Source of the DNA: Gammaproteobacteria bacterium
GTDB lineage: Bacteria > Pseudomonadota > Gammaproteobacteria > Steroidobacterales > Steroidobacteraceae
Reading direction: 5' to 3'
DNA: 30,921 nucleotides
NCBI GenBank assembly: GCA_028293725.1
Contig: JAQGOE010000096.1
Coordinates: forward strand, 1 to 30,921
The translations under genes and the position numbers were made by a program. Under the pieces are notes generated by a model. It ran no database searches, was not told the DNA's origin, and saw only the letters and a list, made by a program, of their open reading frames with translations. Shown here piece by piece: positions 1 through 8,048 of the stretch. Position 1 is the first letter of the stretch. Each line of letters opens with the position of its first letter.

Positions 1-176
1 TGTACTGCCCCACCACCATGGATATTGCGACCAGCCGCACCAACGTAGATCCCGGCTACGGCGCCGGCGTGCAATTCAAGCTCCAGGCAGTGGCGATTCG
101 GGCCGAATACGAGCGTATCAGCTCCAATACGGGCGATGCGGACCTTGCCTCGCTGGGCCTCACCTGGACCTTCTAA
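1..176 (+). CDS. Outer-membrane beta-barrel protein, C-terminal fragment (gene runs off the left edge)
   Basis: The frame that opens at base 3 is uninterrupted to a TAA at 174-176 and gives the last 57 residues of a protein. The visible part alternates polar and hydrophobic residues (for example GVQFKLQAVAIRAEYERI), and it ends in LGLTWTF. A terminal aromatic residue after a beta strand is the usual outer-membrane insertion signal of OmpA-like and porin-like eight-stranded barrels. The N-terminal part is outside the window, so the exact family and length cannot be judged. It is convergent with dnaE2. The 263 bases that follow (177-439) contain no gene I can support and no convincing hairpin-plus-T-tract terminator. 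Confidence 0.6.
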   Translation, partial: YCPTTMDIATSRTNVDPGYGAGVQFKLQAVAIRAEYERISSNTGDADLASLGLTWTF

Positions 177-439
177 CGGCACTCCAGCACACGCGTCATT
201 GCTTAGTGTTCAACTTATTCCCACGCAGTAAGAGGTAGGCCTGGAATATCAAGGCATTATATGTGCACGGGTTAGTTATGGGTTGGAAGCACGACCGACA
301 GCTGCGGGACCCATAGCGGACTTTGCCAGCCTCGACGCCGGCAGGAGTTTTCATGTTTCTACGACATTACGGGTATTCTCGTAGTGTCAAGTCGGCCTAC
401 TGTAATTGGCCCCTCGTCTCTATTTTATTCATCTTCAAG

Positions 440-3400
440 TTACCGAAAGTCTCGCGATTCGGTTTGAAGTCGGCCCAGCCAGTGAGAGTAGTCCCGTACC
501 TTTTCGGCGATCACGTGGATCACGTTCATCTCATTTTGTAGTTCACCTTCAACAGCCATCAGGTGTGCCGCGAAGACAGGCTGACGCTGCGTTACTTGTA
601 CAGAGGGCCACACAATCACGTTGCTGAGTCCCGTCTCGTCCTCGAGGCTCATGAAGATCACGCCGGAGGCGGTTTCGGGGCGTTGTCGGTGGGTGACGAT
701 GCCGGCGATGCGTACTGTGCGGCCGCTGGGAAGGTGGCGCAGTTCTGAGGCCCGCACAACGCGGAGTCGAGTCAGCTTGGGACGCAGGAGTGCGAGGGGA
801 TGTCGCTTGAGGGTTAGGCCCAGACTGCGGTAGTCGGCGACGATTTCCTCGCCTTCGTTGGGCGGTGGAAGGGGTAGCGTGTCCTCCTTAGCTGACGCGC
901 CGGCGAGCGCACCGGGAAGGCGCTCGATCCCGATTGCGCGCCAGTGGGCTTGCCGGCGGTGTCCGGCGAGTGCGTCCAAGGCGGCGGCCTGCGCCAATAA
1001 GGAGAGTGAGCGCTTGGGTAGTTGAGCACGATGGGCCAGGTCATCGACGCTGTTGAAAGGACCCTCTGCGTGGCGTTGCGCTTCTATGGCGAGGCCTTGC
1101 GACTCGGGTAATCCTGATACGAGCCGCAGGCCCAGGCGTACTTCGGGTTTGCCGTCCGCGGCTCGCTCCAACGTGCAATCCCAGTTGCTGGCCTGGACAT
1201 CGACACCCCTAAATACAACATCATGTCGACGGGCGTCGTAGATCAGTTGTGCGGGAGCGTAGAATCCCATCGGCCAGGAGTTGAGCAGGCCTGCGACGAA
1301 GGCTGGATGATGGTGACAACGGAGCCATGAGGAGGCGTAGGCGAGGAGGGCGAAGCTGGCGCTGTGGGCTTCTGGGAAACCATAAGAGCCGAAGCCTAGG
1401 ATCTGCTGGTAGATGCGTGTTGCGAATTCTGGTGTGTAACCGCGCGCGAGCATACCGGCGATCAGTTTGTCGCGGTATTGCTCAAGACCGCCGCGCCGTT
1501 GCCACGCGGCCATGGAGCGTCGCACCTGGTCGGCTTCTCCTGCGTTGAAGCCGGCTGCGACCATTGCGATCTGCATGACCTGTTCTTGAAACAGGGGAAC
1601 GCCATAGGTGCGACTGAGGACGACCTCCAGCTCTTTGCTGGGGTAGGTGATCTTTTCGAGGCCTTGGCGGCGCCGCAGGTAAGGGTGAACCATCCCTCCC
1701 TGGATGGGGCCGGGCCGGATGATGGCGATCTGAACGACGAGGTCGTAATACTCCCGCGGCTTCAGCCGGGGCAGCATTGTCATTTGGGCGCGTGACTCTA
1801 CTTGGAAGACTCCGACCGATTCGGCTCGGCAGAGCATGTCGTAGGTTTGCGGGTCCTCGGCCGGGATGTCCTGCATCCGGAAGGGTTTGCACTCGAACTG
1901 GCTCTTCAACTCCAGAGCGCGGCGGATGGCCGATAGCATCCCCAGGGCGAGGCAGTCCACTTTGAGCAAGCCGAGGGTCTCGAGGTCGTCTTTGTCCCAT
2001 TGGATGATGGTACGGTCGGGCATGGCGGCATTCTCGACAGGAACCAGACTGGAGAGAGGATGTTGGGAGATCACAAAGCCGCCCACGTGTTGTGACAGGT
2101 GGCGCGGGAAACCGATGATCTGGCCCACGAGATCGAGCAGCTGCTGGGCAGTCCTGGATGTTGGGTCGAAACCCAGTTTGGCGAGCTGTTCGGAGACTTC
2201 GCCGCCGCCATCGAACCAGTACAGGGACTTGGCGAGCGCGTCGACGACGTCGGCGGGATAGCCCAGCGCTTTGGCGACGTCACGGACGGCCATGCGGTGA
2301 CGATAGGTCACCAGAGTGGCTGCGAGTGCGGCGCGATGCCGACCGTATTTATTGTAGATGTACTGGATGACCTCTTCGCGCCGCTGATGCTCGAAATCAA
2401 CATCGATGTCCGGGGCCTCGTGACGCTCCTTGGAAATGAAGCGCTCGAAGAGCATCGAGACGCGCGCGGGGTCGACCTCCGTGACGTGTAGGGCGTAGCA
2501 CACGGCGGAATTGGCGGCCGATCCGCGACCCTGACAGAGAATCCCGCGGCTGCGTGCAAAATCGACAATGTCGGCTACGGTTAGGAAGAAATGCTCGTAC
2601 TCGAGTTCTTTGATGAGTTGGAGTTCGCGCTCCATCTGAGTTCTGACGGCGGCGGGGATGCCGTTGGGCCAGCGCTTCGGGATGCCTTGCTCGGTCAGCG
2701 CCCTCAGATGCTCGCTGGGGGTGAGTCCCGGGGGTACCAACTCCTCGGGGTATTCGTAGTGCAGTTCCTTCAGGGAGAAGGTACAGGCGTCGGCAATTTG
2801 TATTGTCGTCGCGAGGAGTTCGGGCGGATATAGCTTTCGCAGGGTGACGAGGGGTCGTAAGTGGTGCTCGCCATTGGGTAGCCCGCGGCGGCCGATCTTA
2901 TCGACGGTGGTCTTTGTGCGGATCGCGGTCATCACGTCGTGCAGCCGCCGGCGGTCGCGAATGTGATAGTAAACATCGCCCACCGCAGTGATCTCGGTGG
3001 CGAGCTCCTCTCCCAGTGCTCGCAGCTGATTGAGCCGGCGGTCGCTGTCTTGCGCTAGCGTGTGTGTGAATCCGATGTAGTGGCCGGAAAGTTTTAGCGA
3101 CACAAACCAACGGGCGCGTTCGTGATCGATATGAGGGCAGGGAATCCAGAGCCCGATGGTGTCGGAAAGAGCGTCCTCGAAGTCGCCTCGTGTGAGTTTG
3201 TATTGGCCCTTGATCGTTTGGCGACGTCCTCGAGTAATGAGCTCGCAGAGCTGCGAGTAGGCGCTGTTGTTCGGCGTGAGCAGGACGACACGATCACCTT
3301 CGGGGAAGCGAAAGTGGCTGCCGATCAGCAGTTTGATGCCACTTTCCGACGCCGCCTCGTGTGCCCGCACAATTCCGGCGAGGGTGCATTCGTCGGTGAT

Positions 3401-3511
3401 CGCGATGGCTTTGTAGCCGAGCTCTTTGGCTCGCTGGACGAGCTCGCGGGCGTGTGACGCACCGCGCTGAAAGGTGAAGTTGCTACAGCACAGGAGTTCC
3501 GCGTAGTCCAC
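440..3511 (-). CDS. dnaE2: Error-prone DNA polymerase III alpha subunit DnaE2 (ImuC)
   Basis: 1023 residues, the usual size for DnaE2. This is a C-family polymerase that replaces the replicative alpha subunit during mutagenic translesion synthesis, together with ImuA and ImuB. Visible landmarks are an N-terminal PHP domain (about residues 1-250), the GRGSAANS motif at 328-335, and the polymerase acidic motif PDIDVDF at 367-373. A fingers/helix-hairpin-helix region follows, with an OB-fold near the C terminus (RTVRIAGIVTHRQRP). It starts with GTG at 3511, nine bases after the TGA of imuB, with no obvious Shine-Dalgarno sequence, so translational coupling is likely. The PHP part lacks the full histidine set of replicative DnaE1, and no second dnaE is visible. 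It is the last gene of a LexA-controlled operon. Family assignment is firm; activity is inferred. Confidence 0.96.
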   Translation of the reverse strand: MDYAELLCCSNFTFQRGASHARELVQRAKELGYKAIAITDECTLAGIVRAHEAASESGIKLLIGSHFRFPEGDRVVLLTPNNSAYSQLCELITRGRRQTIKGQYKLTRGDFEDALSDTIGLWIPCPHIDHERARWFVSLKLSGHYIGFTHTLAQDSDRRLNQLRALGEELATEITAVGDVYYHIRDRRRLHDVMTAIRTKTTVDKIGRRGLPNGEHHLRPLVTLRKLYPPELLATTIQIADACTFSLKELHYEYPEELVPPGLTPSEHLRALTEQGIPKRWPNGIPAAVRTQMERELQLIKELEYEHFFLTVADIVDFARSRGILCQGRGSAANSAVCYALHVTEVDPARVSMLFERFISKERHEAPDIDVDFEHQRREEVIQYIYNKYGRHRAALAATLVTYRHRMAVRDVAKALGYPADVVDALAKSLYWFDGGGEVSEQLAKLGFDPTSRTAQQLLDLVGQIIGFPRHLSQHVGGFVISQHPLSSLVPVENAAMPDRTIIQWDKDDLETLGLLKVDCLALGMLSAIRRALELKSQFECKPFRMQDIPAEDPQTYDMLCRAESVGVFQVESRAQMTMLPRLKPREYYDLVVQIAIIRPGPIQGGMVHPYLRRRQGLEKITYPSKELEVVLSRTYGVPLFQEQVMQIAMVAAGFNAGEADQVRRSMAAWQRRGGLEQYRDKLIAGMLARGYTPEFATRIYQQILGFGSYGFPEAHSASFALLAYASSWLRCHHHPAFVAGLLNSWPMGFYAPAQLIYDARRHDVVFRGVDVQASNWDCTLERAADGKPEVRLGLRLVSGLPESQGLAIEAQRHAEGPFNSVDDLAHRAQLPKRSLSLLAQAAALDALAGHRRQAHWRAIGIERLPGALAGASAKEDTLPLPPPNEGEEIVADYRSLGLTLKRHPLALLRPKLTRLRVVRASELRHLPSGRTVRIAGIVTHRQRPETASGVIFMSLEDETGLSNVIVWPSVQVTQRQPVFAAHLMAVEGELQNEMNVIHVIAEKVRDYSHWLGRLQTESRDFR

Positions 3512-3520
3512 GGGCGATGC

Positions 3521-4921
3521 TCACGCCCATAGGCCGTGAAGGTACCATTGGTCCTTTCCTACTTCCTTATAGAGCCACCAACGCGCACCTTCAGGGCTTA
3601 TGGCAAGATAATAGTCGCGATGACTGTCTTCGCCCGACCACCAGCCTGCCTCGATGCGCTCCGGTCGCCCTAGCAGCTTTGTGGGGCGGGCTATTGGAGT
3701 TGGCTCGAATAGCCAGAGGGGTCGCTCGGGGAAGGGCTCGTCGGTCCCTGTGACAGACGTGTCGTGTTGTATGCACCAGGCGTGCTCGGGGCGGTGGTCA
3801 TCCCGGAGGCCCAGGCGACGGATGGCTTGCTCGCCGAGGCGTGCGCGCAGTTTATCGACTAAGGCGGTCCAACCGGCATTCTGCCGCTGCGAGTCGTCGA
3901 AGAAATCACCCTGCAGGACCTCCGGTGCAAGGAACTCCTGCGCCGTGACGATGACCTCGGTCACGGGGGATGCCCAGGAAGTGCGCTCTAACTTCTCTCG
4001 GAGGAGGGCGAATAGGCGCAAGGCTTCGCGCATGGGGGCGCTCGTATGCAAGGTGAACGAGCTTTCCGGAGAGTCTCGGTGGCGGAGCGTGATCTCCAGC
4101 CGCTGAATGGCACAATCGCGTCCCCGTAGGTAGCCTTCAAACTCTTGTAATAGGCGACGCAAGGGAAACAACAGCCCTTCGACACTCTGGATCGGGTCGG
4201 CGAAGTCGTAGCGGCGGCGATAGGTCTCGGACGGTCGATGCAGCTTTCTGGGGTCCGGGTGGTCGCCCTGAAGGCGTCGCAGGTAGGTGACGACCTCTTG
4301 GCCAAAACGACGCGCCAAGGCGGCCGTGGGAATCTCGAGAACCTCTCCGATGGTCGTGAGACCCGTGGCGCGCAGTTGATCGATGACTTTGTTGTCGAGG
4401 GCAAGTAGGGCCAGGGGGAGTGCCGCAGCGAAGGGCTCAATCTGGTCGCGTTCGGTGGCCGGCGGAATGTTGGCGGCCAGCGCAAACAGGGCGGCAGCCT
4501 CGAGGGTTGGAGCGATTCCGATCGAAGCGGAATAGTGGAGCGCGCTAACACCCAGTTCGATGCGGGAGCGGAGGGCGGGTAGTCCTTCAAAATAGCTCAG
4601 GCTCGCACCGATCTCGAGCCAGATCAGCCAACGGCCCGGCTCGGTGTGCACGGTGCTGCTGAATTGCAGCGACCAGTCCGCCAGGGCACGTAGCGCGCGG
4701 CGCTCATCGGCTTTACATCGATCCACGAGACGGAGCTCAGGCTCGCGCAGCAGCGCGTGGGGGGCCTGCATTCCGACGTGAATGCCGGCCAGCCGGGCGG
4801 CCTCGTTGGCGGCAATGATCACGCGGCGCGCTCCTGCGCGATCGGTAATGGCGAGTTTGCCGGCGTCTGGTGCTTGCAGTTCGACCGGCAGATGCAGGAA
4901 GCGGAGACAGAGCCACAACAC
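3521..4921 (-). CDS. imuB: ImuB, Y-family polymerase-like subunit of the mutasome
   Basis: 466 residues in the DinB/ImuB family. ImuB is a catalytically dead Y-family relative that bridges DnaE2 to the beta sliding clamp. The N terminus (LCLRFLHLPVEL, residues 4-14) occupies the place of the first catalytic acidic motif of active Y-family polymerases but has no aspartate pair, as expected of ImuB. A helix-hairpin-helix segment lies at about 183-207 (LRATGLTTIGEVLEIP). QGDFF at 337-341 fits a beta-clamp-binding pentapeptide, which in relatives is often QLDLF. The start is GTG at 4921, nine bases after the imuA stop. The next gene, dnaE2, follows with the same nine-base TGA-GTG spacing. The family call is strong; the clamp motif is by eye. 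Confidence 0.94.
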   Translation of the reverse strand: MLWLCLRFLHLPVELQAPDAGKLAITDRAGARRVIIAANEAARLAGIHVGMQAPHALLREPELRLVDRCKADERRALRALADWSLQFSSTVHTEPGRWLIWLEIGASLSYFEGLPALRSRIELGVSALHYSASIGIAPTLEAAALFALAANIPPATERDQIEPFAAALPLALLALDNKVIDQLRATGLTTIGEVLEIPTAALARRFGQEVVTYLRRLQGDHPDPRKLHRPSETYRRRYDFADPIQSVEGLLFPLRRLLQEFEGYLRGRDCAIQRLEITLRHRDSPESSFTLHTSAPMREALRLFALLREKLERTSWASPVTEVIVTAQEFLAPEVLQGDFFDDSQRQNAGWTALVDKLRARLGEQAIRRLGLRDDHRPEHAWCIQHDTSVTGTDEPFPERPLWLFEPTPIARPTKLLGRPERIEAGWWSGEDSHRDYYLAISPEGARWWLYKEVGKDQWYLHGLWA

Positions 4922-4930
4922 GACGGGGGC

Positions 4931-5578
4931 TCACGTGAATGCCGTGGCGAGATTCAGTGAGATGCTTCGAGGGCGAGCGCCGCGGATTTTAATGAGTTCA
5001 GCGCGGGTGCCGTCGACGTCGGGGTATAGAGTTATACGTAGTGAGGCGGGGGAGGCTTGTTGAAGGTTGGCCGGCGAGCGGTACAGAAATGCGAACGCTT
5101 TGCCGGTTTCGGCTGCGAGTTGCAGTCGTCGCAATGGGCGCTCGTCGCGGGTCGAGCTCCACACCAATACCGCTCCGGCATTTCCATCGCGCAGGAGTTG
5201 TTCAGCGGACCAGAGCGCGTCTTCGTCGCGATCCGCGTCTACCCAGAGCATTGAATCGAGTTGCAGGCCAGCGCGGACTAGCGCGGGGGCGTAGGGGACA
5301 TGTGGGGGTGCCACGAGGGCAACTCGTCGACCGTCGCGACATAGCGAGGCCAACGCCGGTAGGCACAGGCTCAATTCACCAACGCCTTCGCAGGCGGGCA
5401 GGATTTCGATGAGGGTCCCTAGCGGCCAGCCGCCTCCCGGTAGACAGTCATCGAGCTCTGCGAATCCTGTGGATCGGGTTTTCGGATGAGGGGATTCGTT
5501 GCCGCGCCATAGGAGCGCTGAATCCCGCAAAATCTCGGCGAGGGCGGCTGGAGTGGAGCTGGAAGAGGGCAGTGGCAT
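4931..5578 (-). CDS. imuA: ImuA, RecA-like accessory protein of the mutagenesis cassette
   Basis: 215 residues if started at ATG 5578. A GTG at 5596 would add six residues. ImuA is the RecA/SulA-like first protein of imuA-imuB-dnaE2 operons and helps mutagenic lesion bypass. Typical features are FAELDDCLPGGGWPLGTLIE (about 39-58), a degenerate Walker A-like loop around 60-68 (LPACEGVGE), and the later RITLYPDVDGTRAELIKIRG stretch. The ATG is preferred because a -10-like TATTAA (5601-5606, minus strand) would put the transcript start near 5593, leaving no leader for the GTG. Neither start has a clear Shine-Dalgarno sequence. It is the first gene of the operon, and a LexA box sits 28 bases upstream of the ATG. 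Confidence 0.9.
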   Translation of the reverse strand: MPLPSSSSTPAALAEILRDSALLWRGNESPHPKTRSTGFAELDDCLPGGGWPLGTLIEILPACEGVGELSLCLPALASLCRDGRRVALVAPPHVPYAPALVRAGLQLDSMLWVDADRDEDALWSAEQLLRDGNAGAVLVWSSTRDERPLRRLQLAAETGKAFAFLYRSPANLQQASPASLRITLYPDVDGTRAELIKIRGARPRSISLNLATAFT

Positions 5579-5606
5579 GGCTGAAGCGTAGGACACCTAA
5601 TTAATA

Positions 5607-5622
5607 CTGTACAGATATACAG
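5607..5622 (-). promoter_or_regulatory. LexA-binding SOS box of the imuA operon
   Basis: The 16 bases read CTGT, eight bases, ACAG (CTGTACAGATATACAG on the plus strand), a full match to the CTGT-N8-ACAG LexA consensus of gamma- and betaproteobacteria. It lies just upstream of imuA. A -10-like TATTAA is adjacent on the operon side (5601-5606), so bound LexA would block the promoter. Known imuA-imuB-dnaE2 cassettes are DNA-damage induced through such boxes. The divergent small ORF at 5719 could share this region but has no box of its own. Confidence 0.88.
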
Positions 5623-5718
5623 CCTAGGTAGATGCGGGAAGGGTTCGTAACTGGCTGACTTGGCGCAGGTTATTTTTGATCGGTTACTTTTATATACCGT
5701 GATTCGCTGGCAGGAGGT

Positions 5719-6072
5719 GTGAACCTTAGGAGCCTGCATAGAATTACGGGTAGGTGCTACTCAGCTCTTGTGCGACAGGATCTCCAATGGCTCGCGAAGC
5801 GTTATGGCGCCGAGATTGCCTGGGGGATGTTTGATGAGTTGTATCGGCAACGGCTCGATGACGACGACATTCAGTTTGCGCGGGGGCTCGATGTTCATCT
5901 GCTGAGGATGCAGAGCGGGGCGGCGGTGAAGAGTCAGTCATATATCGAAGCGTACCGGACGAATCAGGCGCGTCTGGGAACAGGAGTTGTTCAAACAGCG
6001 CAAGCGATTGGTGGACGCTCAGCGGAAGCTGCCAGACGTCAATGGACGGCGGGGTACGCGACGCGAACGTGA
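5719..6072 (+). CDS. Unrecognised small protein, 117 residues, possibly a broken gene
   Basis: An open frame divergent from imuA. I do not recognise the family. Residues 18-85 look protein-like: charged and amphipathic, with QWLAKRYGAEIAWGMFDELY and YIEAYRTNQARLG. The tail after residue 88 is low-quality arginine/alanine-rich sequence. It is read in a different frame from a reverse-transcriptase-like stretch at 6042-6140, so the 3' end may be a fusion with foreign DNA. The first start is GTG 5719, with AGGAGG at 5712-5717 only one base away. A GTG at 5770 is an alternative. Whether it is expressed is unclear. Confidence 0.4.
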   Translation: MNLRSLHRITGRCYSALVRQDLQWLAKRYGAEIAWGMFDELYRQRLDDDDIQFARGLDVHLLRMQSGAAVKSQSYIEAYRTNQARLGTGVVQTAQAIGGRSAEAARRQWTAGYATRT

Positions 6073-6140
6073 AGTTCACGTTCCTCGGCTACGCGTTCCA
6101 ACCGCGCAAGGCGATTATAGATATGGCCACCGAAGATTGA
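6042..6140 (+). pseudogene. Fragment resembling the C-terminal finger of a group II intron reverse transcriptase
   Basis: In the frame ending at TGA 6138-6140 the translation contains NVKFTFLGYAFQPRKA. It closely resembles the FxFLGFxFRPR segment found late in the reverse transcriptase domain of group II intron-encoded proteins (LtrA type). Upstream in this frame the sequence is not RT-like, and no catalytic YADD box is present, so at most a scrap of about 20-30 codons remains. The match is short. It could be chance, but the motif is distinctive. Confidence 0.4.
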
Positions 6141-6194
6141 TTGTATGTGACAGACGTACTATTGACGCCAACCGCCAGAACCACTATTGTAGAA

Positions 6195-6211
6195 CGATAC
6201 GGTTCGTATCG
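6195..6211. promoter_or_regulatory. Perfect 7-3-7 inverted repeat, candidate TetR operator in front of the quinone oxidoreductase gene
   Basis: CGATACG, three bases (GTT), CGTATCG: both arms match perfectly. It ends 24 bases before the ATG at 6236, in the expected promoter region. TetR-family operators are commonly short palindromes of this size. Two similar 7-3-7 sites occur next to the TetR gene (7403-7419) and at 8391-8407. That suggests, as inference, that this regulator controls the oxidoreductase. Confidence 0.6.
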
Positions 6212-6235
6212 AATATACGGATGTGAACTGAGCTC

Positions 6236-7201
6236 ATGCAAGCCATACGGCTTTTGAACGTCGGCGGTCCTGAGGTCATGACGCTGCGGGAGGTGCCGAC
6301 GCCGGTGCCAGCGGCGGGACAAGTGTTGATCAACATCGCGGCCGGTGGTGTCAACTTCATCGATCTTTATGTCCGCGAAGGGCGCTACGGAAACCAGCCT
6401 CCCTTTACACCCGGTCAGGAGGCAGCTGGAACCGTTGCTGCGGTTGGTGAGGGCGTCACCACGGTCAAAACAGGCGACCGCGTGGCATGGTGCAGTGTCC
6501 TGGGCACATATGCGCAGTTCGCGCTCGCGCCGGCCGATCGTGTAGTGCCAATCCCGGGCGGTGTCAGCTTCGAGCAGGCAGCCGCGGTCATGTTACAAGG
6601 TATGACCGCGCACTACCTGGCCCATACCGCGTATACGATCCGTCCAGGGGATGAGATCCTGATCCACGCAGGCGCGGGCGGAGTCGGGCTGCTTCTGACG
6701 CAGGTCGCCAAGTCATTGGGTGCGCGGGTACTAGTGACGGTATCGTCTGAAGGGAAGGGCGCACTTTGTCGTGATGCCGGTGCCGACGAGGTCATTCTTT
6801 ACACCGGGGTTGATTTCGCCACGGAAGTCCAACGACTGACCGCCGGGCGCGGACTGGCTGTTGTCTACGATGCGGTGGGAAAGACGACTTTCGACAACTC
6901 GTTGCTGTCGCTCAAATCGCGCGGCACCCTGGTGCTCTATGGGTCAGCCAGCGGCCCGGTACCTCCCTTCGATCCGGAGCGGCTCGCCAAAAAAGCTCTG
7001 TATCTTACGCGGCCTCTGTTGGGCGCCTACACGGCTACCCGCTCGGAGCTTCTCACGCGCGCCGCAGATATTCTGAATGCCGTTATGAACGGCGACCTGC
7101 GAGTTAGAGTGGAACGCACCTATCCGCTGGCTGAGGCTGCTCAGGCTCATCGCGATCTGGAGAGTCGCAAGACGACCGGCAAGCTTTTGTTGGTTTCGTG
7201 A
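6236..7201 (+). CDS. Zinc-free quinone oxidoreductase (MDR superfamily), NADPH-dependent
   Basis: 321 residues, full length for the QOR/crystallin-like branch of medium-chain dehydrogenases, which reduce quinones or activated alkenes with NADPH in the cytoplasm. An N-terminal GroES-like domain (NFIDLYVREGRYG, residues 40-52; PGQEAAGTVAAVGEGV, 59-74) is followed by a Rossmann domain with the cofactor loop HAGAGGVG at 144-151. No catalytic zinc cysteine pattern is seen. It starts at ATG 6236 with only a weak Shine-Dalgarno sequence. A TetR gene follows on the same strand, and a perfect inverted repeat lies in the promoter, so ligand-responsive repression is likely. The real substrate cannot be told from sequence. 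Calling it qorA would be a guess. Confidence 0.92.
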   Translation: MQAIRLLNVGGPEVMTLREVPTPVPAAGQVLINIAAGGVNFIDLYVREGRYGNQPPFTPGQEAAGTVAAVGEGVTTVKTGDRVAWCSVLGTYAQFALAPADRVVPIPGGVSFEQAAAVMLQGMTAHYLAHTAYTIRPGDEILIHAGAGGVGLLLTQVAKSLGARVLVTVSSEGKGALCRDAGADEVILYTGVDFATEVQRLTAGRGLAVVYDAVGKTTFDNSLLSLKSRGTLVLYGSASGPVPPFDPERLAKKALYLTRPLLGAYTATRSELLTRAADILNAVMNGDLRVRVERTYPLAEAAQAHRDLESRKTTGKLLLVS

Positions 7202-7402
7202 CATCGTAGGGAAGCGCGGATTGCGCGAGGCGGCCAACACCCCGCCGATTCCGCTGGCCACCAGCATGCTGCTGGCGAACCCGGGCGTATCGGTGGCCAT
7301 CTCACACTGCTGTACGGCGATGCTGAGCAGGTGCCGGAGAGTGATGCGCCGCTTTGGCGCGCGCAGCTGAATCGCAGTGTTTACGAAAGACGCCCGGTAT
7401 TG
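7202..7402 (+). other. Gap between oxidoreductase and TetR genes, possibly holding a gene tail
   Basis: No complete gene. One plus-strand frame ending at TAA about 7405 reads LTLLYGDAEQVPESDAP followed by LWRAQLNRSVYERRPVL. That looks more like protein than chance, but it has no start and I recognise no family. It may be the tail of a deleted gene. The opposite strand also gives a protein-like stretch (MATDTPGFASSMLVASGIGG). Neither is called as a gene. Confidence 0.25.
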
Positions 7403-7419
7403 TAAAACGAGACGTCTCG
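7403..7419. promoter_or_regulatory. Candidate autoregulatory operator of the TetR gene
   Basis: TAAAACG, AGA, CGTCTCG aligns with the 7-3-7 site at 6195. Its right half is identical to that of the 8391 site. Inside it lies the perfect 12-base palindrome CGAGACGTCTCG (7408-7419). It ends two bases before the proposed ATG of the regulator (7422), so binding would block its expression. The left half matches only 4 of 7 bases of the 6195 site, so the 7-3-7 reading is weaker here. Confidence 0.45.
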
Positions 7420-7421
7420 AA

Positions 7422-8048
7422 ATGACGCAGGAGTATCACTCATTGGCCACCTTGCCTTCTACAACCACCGCACAAGGCCGAAAGCGTAGCGAAACATCGC
7501 GCAAGGCTATTCTCGATGCGACATACGAACTCCTCGAGACAGTCGGCTTCCACCAGATGTCGATCGAGGGCGTCGCCGCCCGCGCCGGCGTAGGAAAAGC
7601 GACCATCTATCGATGGTGGCGCAGCAAGGGCGTGCTCGCCGTCGAGGCTTTCATGGAGGCGGTCGCTCCTTCCATCGCGTTCCGCGATACAGGTTCGGCC
7701 CGAGCCGATATCGAGCGCCAGATGAAGATTCTCGCCGAGGCATATCGGGGCAAGACCGGCGAAATTTTTACGGAAATGATTGGCTTCAGCCAGTACGACG
7801 CGGAAATGAGAGAAGCCTTCTTCGTCGGCTATTTAAAGCCGAGACGAGCGGCAGCTAAGGCCGCGCTGCAACGGGGGATTGATCAGGGAGAGTTCCTGCC
7901 CAATCTCGATCTGGAAGCCCTAGTCGACGCGCTCTACGGGCCGCTCATATATAGAATGCTCACGGGATACTACCCGATCGACAATAACTTCATTAATCAG
8001 ATAAGGCGCGTAGTGTTCGAGGGAATCATCCGCAGAGATAAGAGATAG
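7422..8048 (+). CDS. TetR/AcrR-family transcriptional regulator
   Basis: 208 residues from ATG 7422. An upstream in-frame GTG at 7377 would add 15 residues, but it would run through the palindrome and is less likely. The N-terminal helix-turn-helix is clear: SRKAILDATYELLETVGF followed by MSIEGVAARAGVGKATIYRWW (about 26-67), the signature of TetR repressors. The C-terminal ligand domain (about 80-208) is diverse and gives no hint of the inducer. It follows a quinone oxidoreductase on the same strand. Three related palindromes lie before that gene, before itself and 340 bases downstream, suggesting autoregulation and local control. Confidence 0.92.
   Translation: MTQEYHSLATLPSTTTAQGRKRSETSRKAILDATYELLETVGFHQMSIEGVAARAGVGKATIYRWWRSKGVLAVEAFMEAVAPSIAFRDTGSARADIERQMKILAEAYRGKTGEIFTEMIGFSQYDAEMREAFFVGYLKPRRAAAKAALQRGIDQGEFLPNLDLEALVDALYGPLIYRMLTGYYPIDNNFINQIRRVVFEGIIRRDKR

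Noticed and set aside
363..388. Hairpin GACATTACG / CGTAGTGTC as terminator of dnaE2
   Set aside because: The stem needs a G-T pair, and no T-run follows in the direction of dnaE2 transcription.
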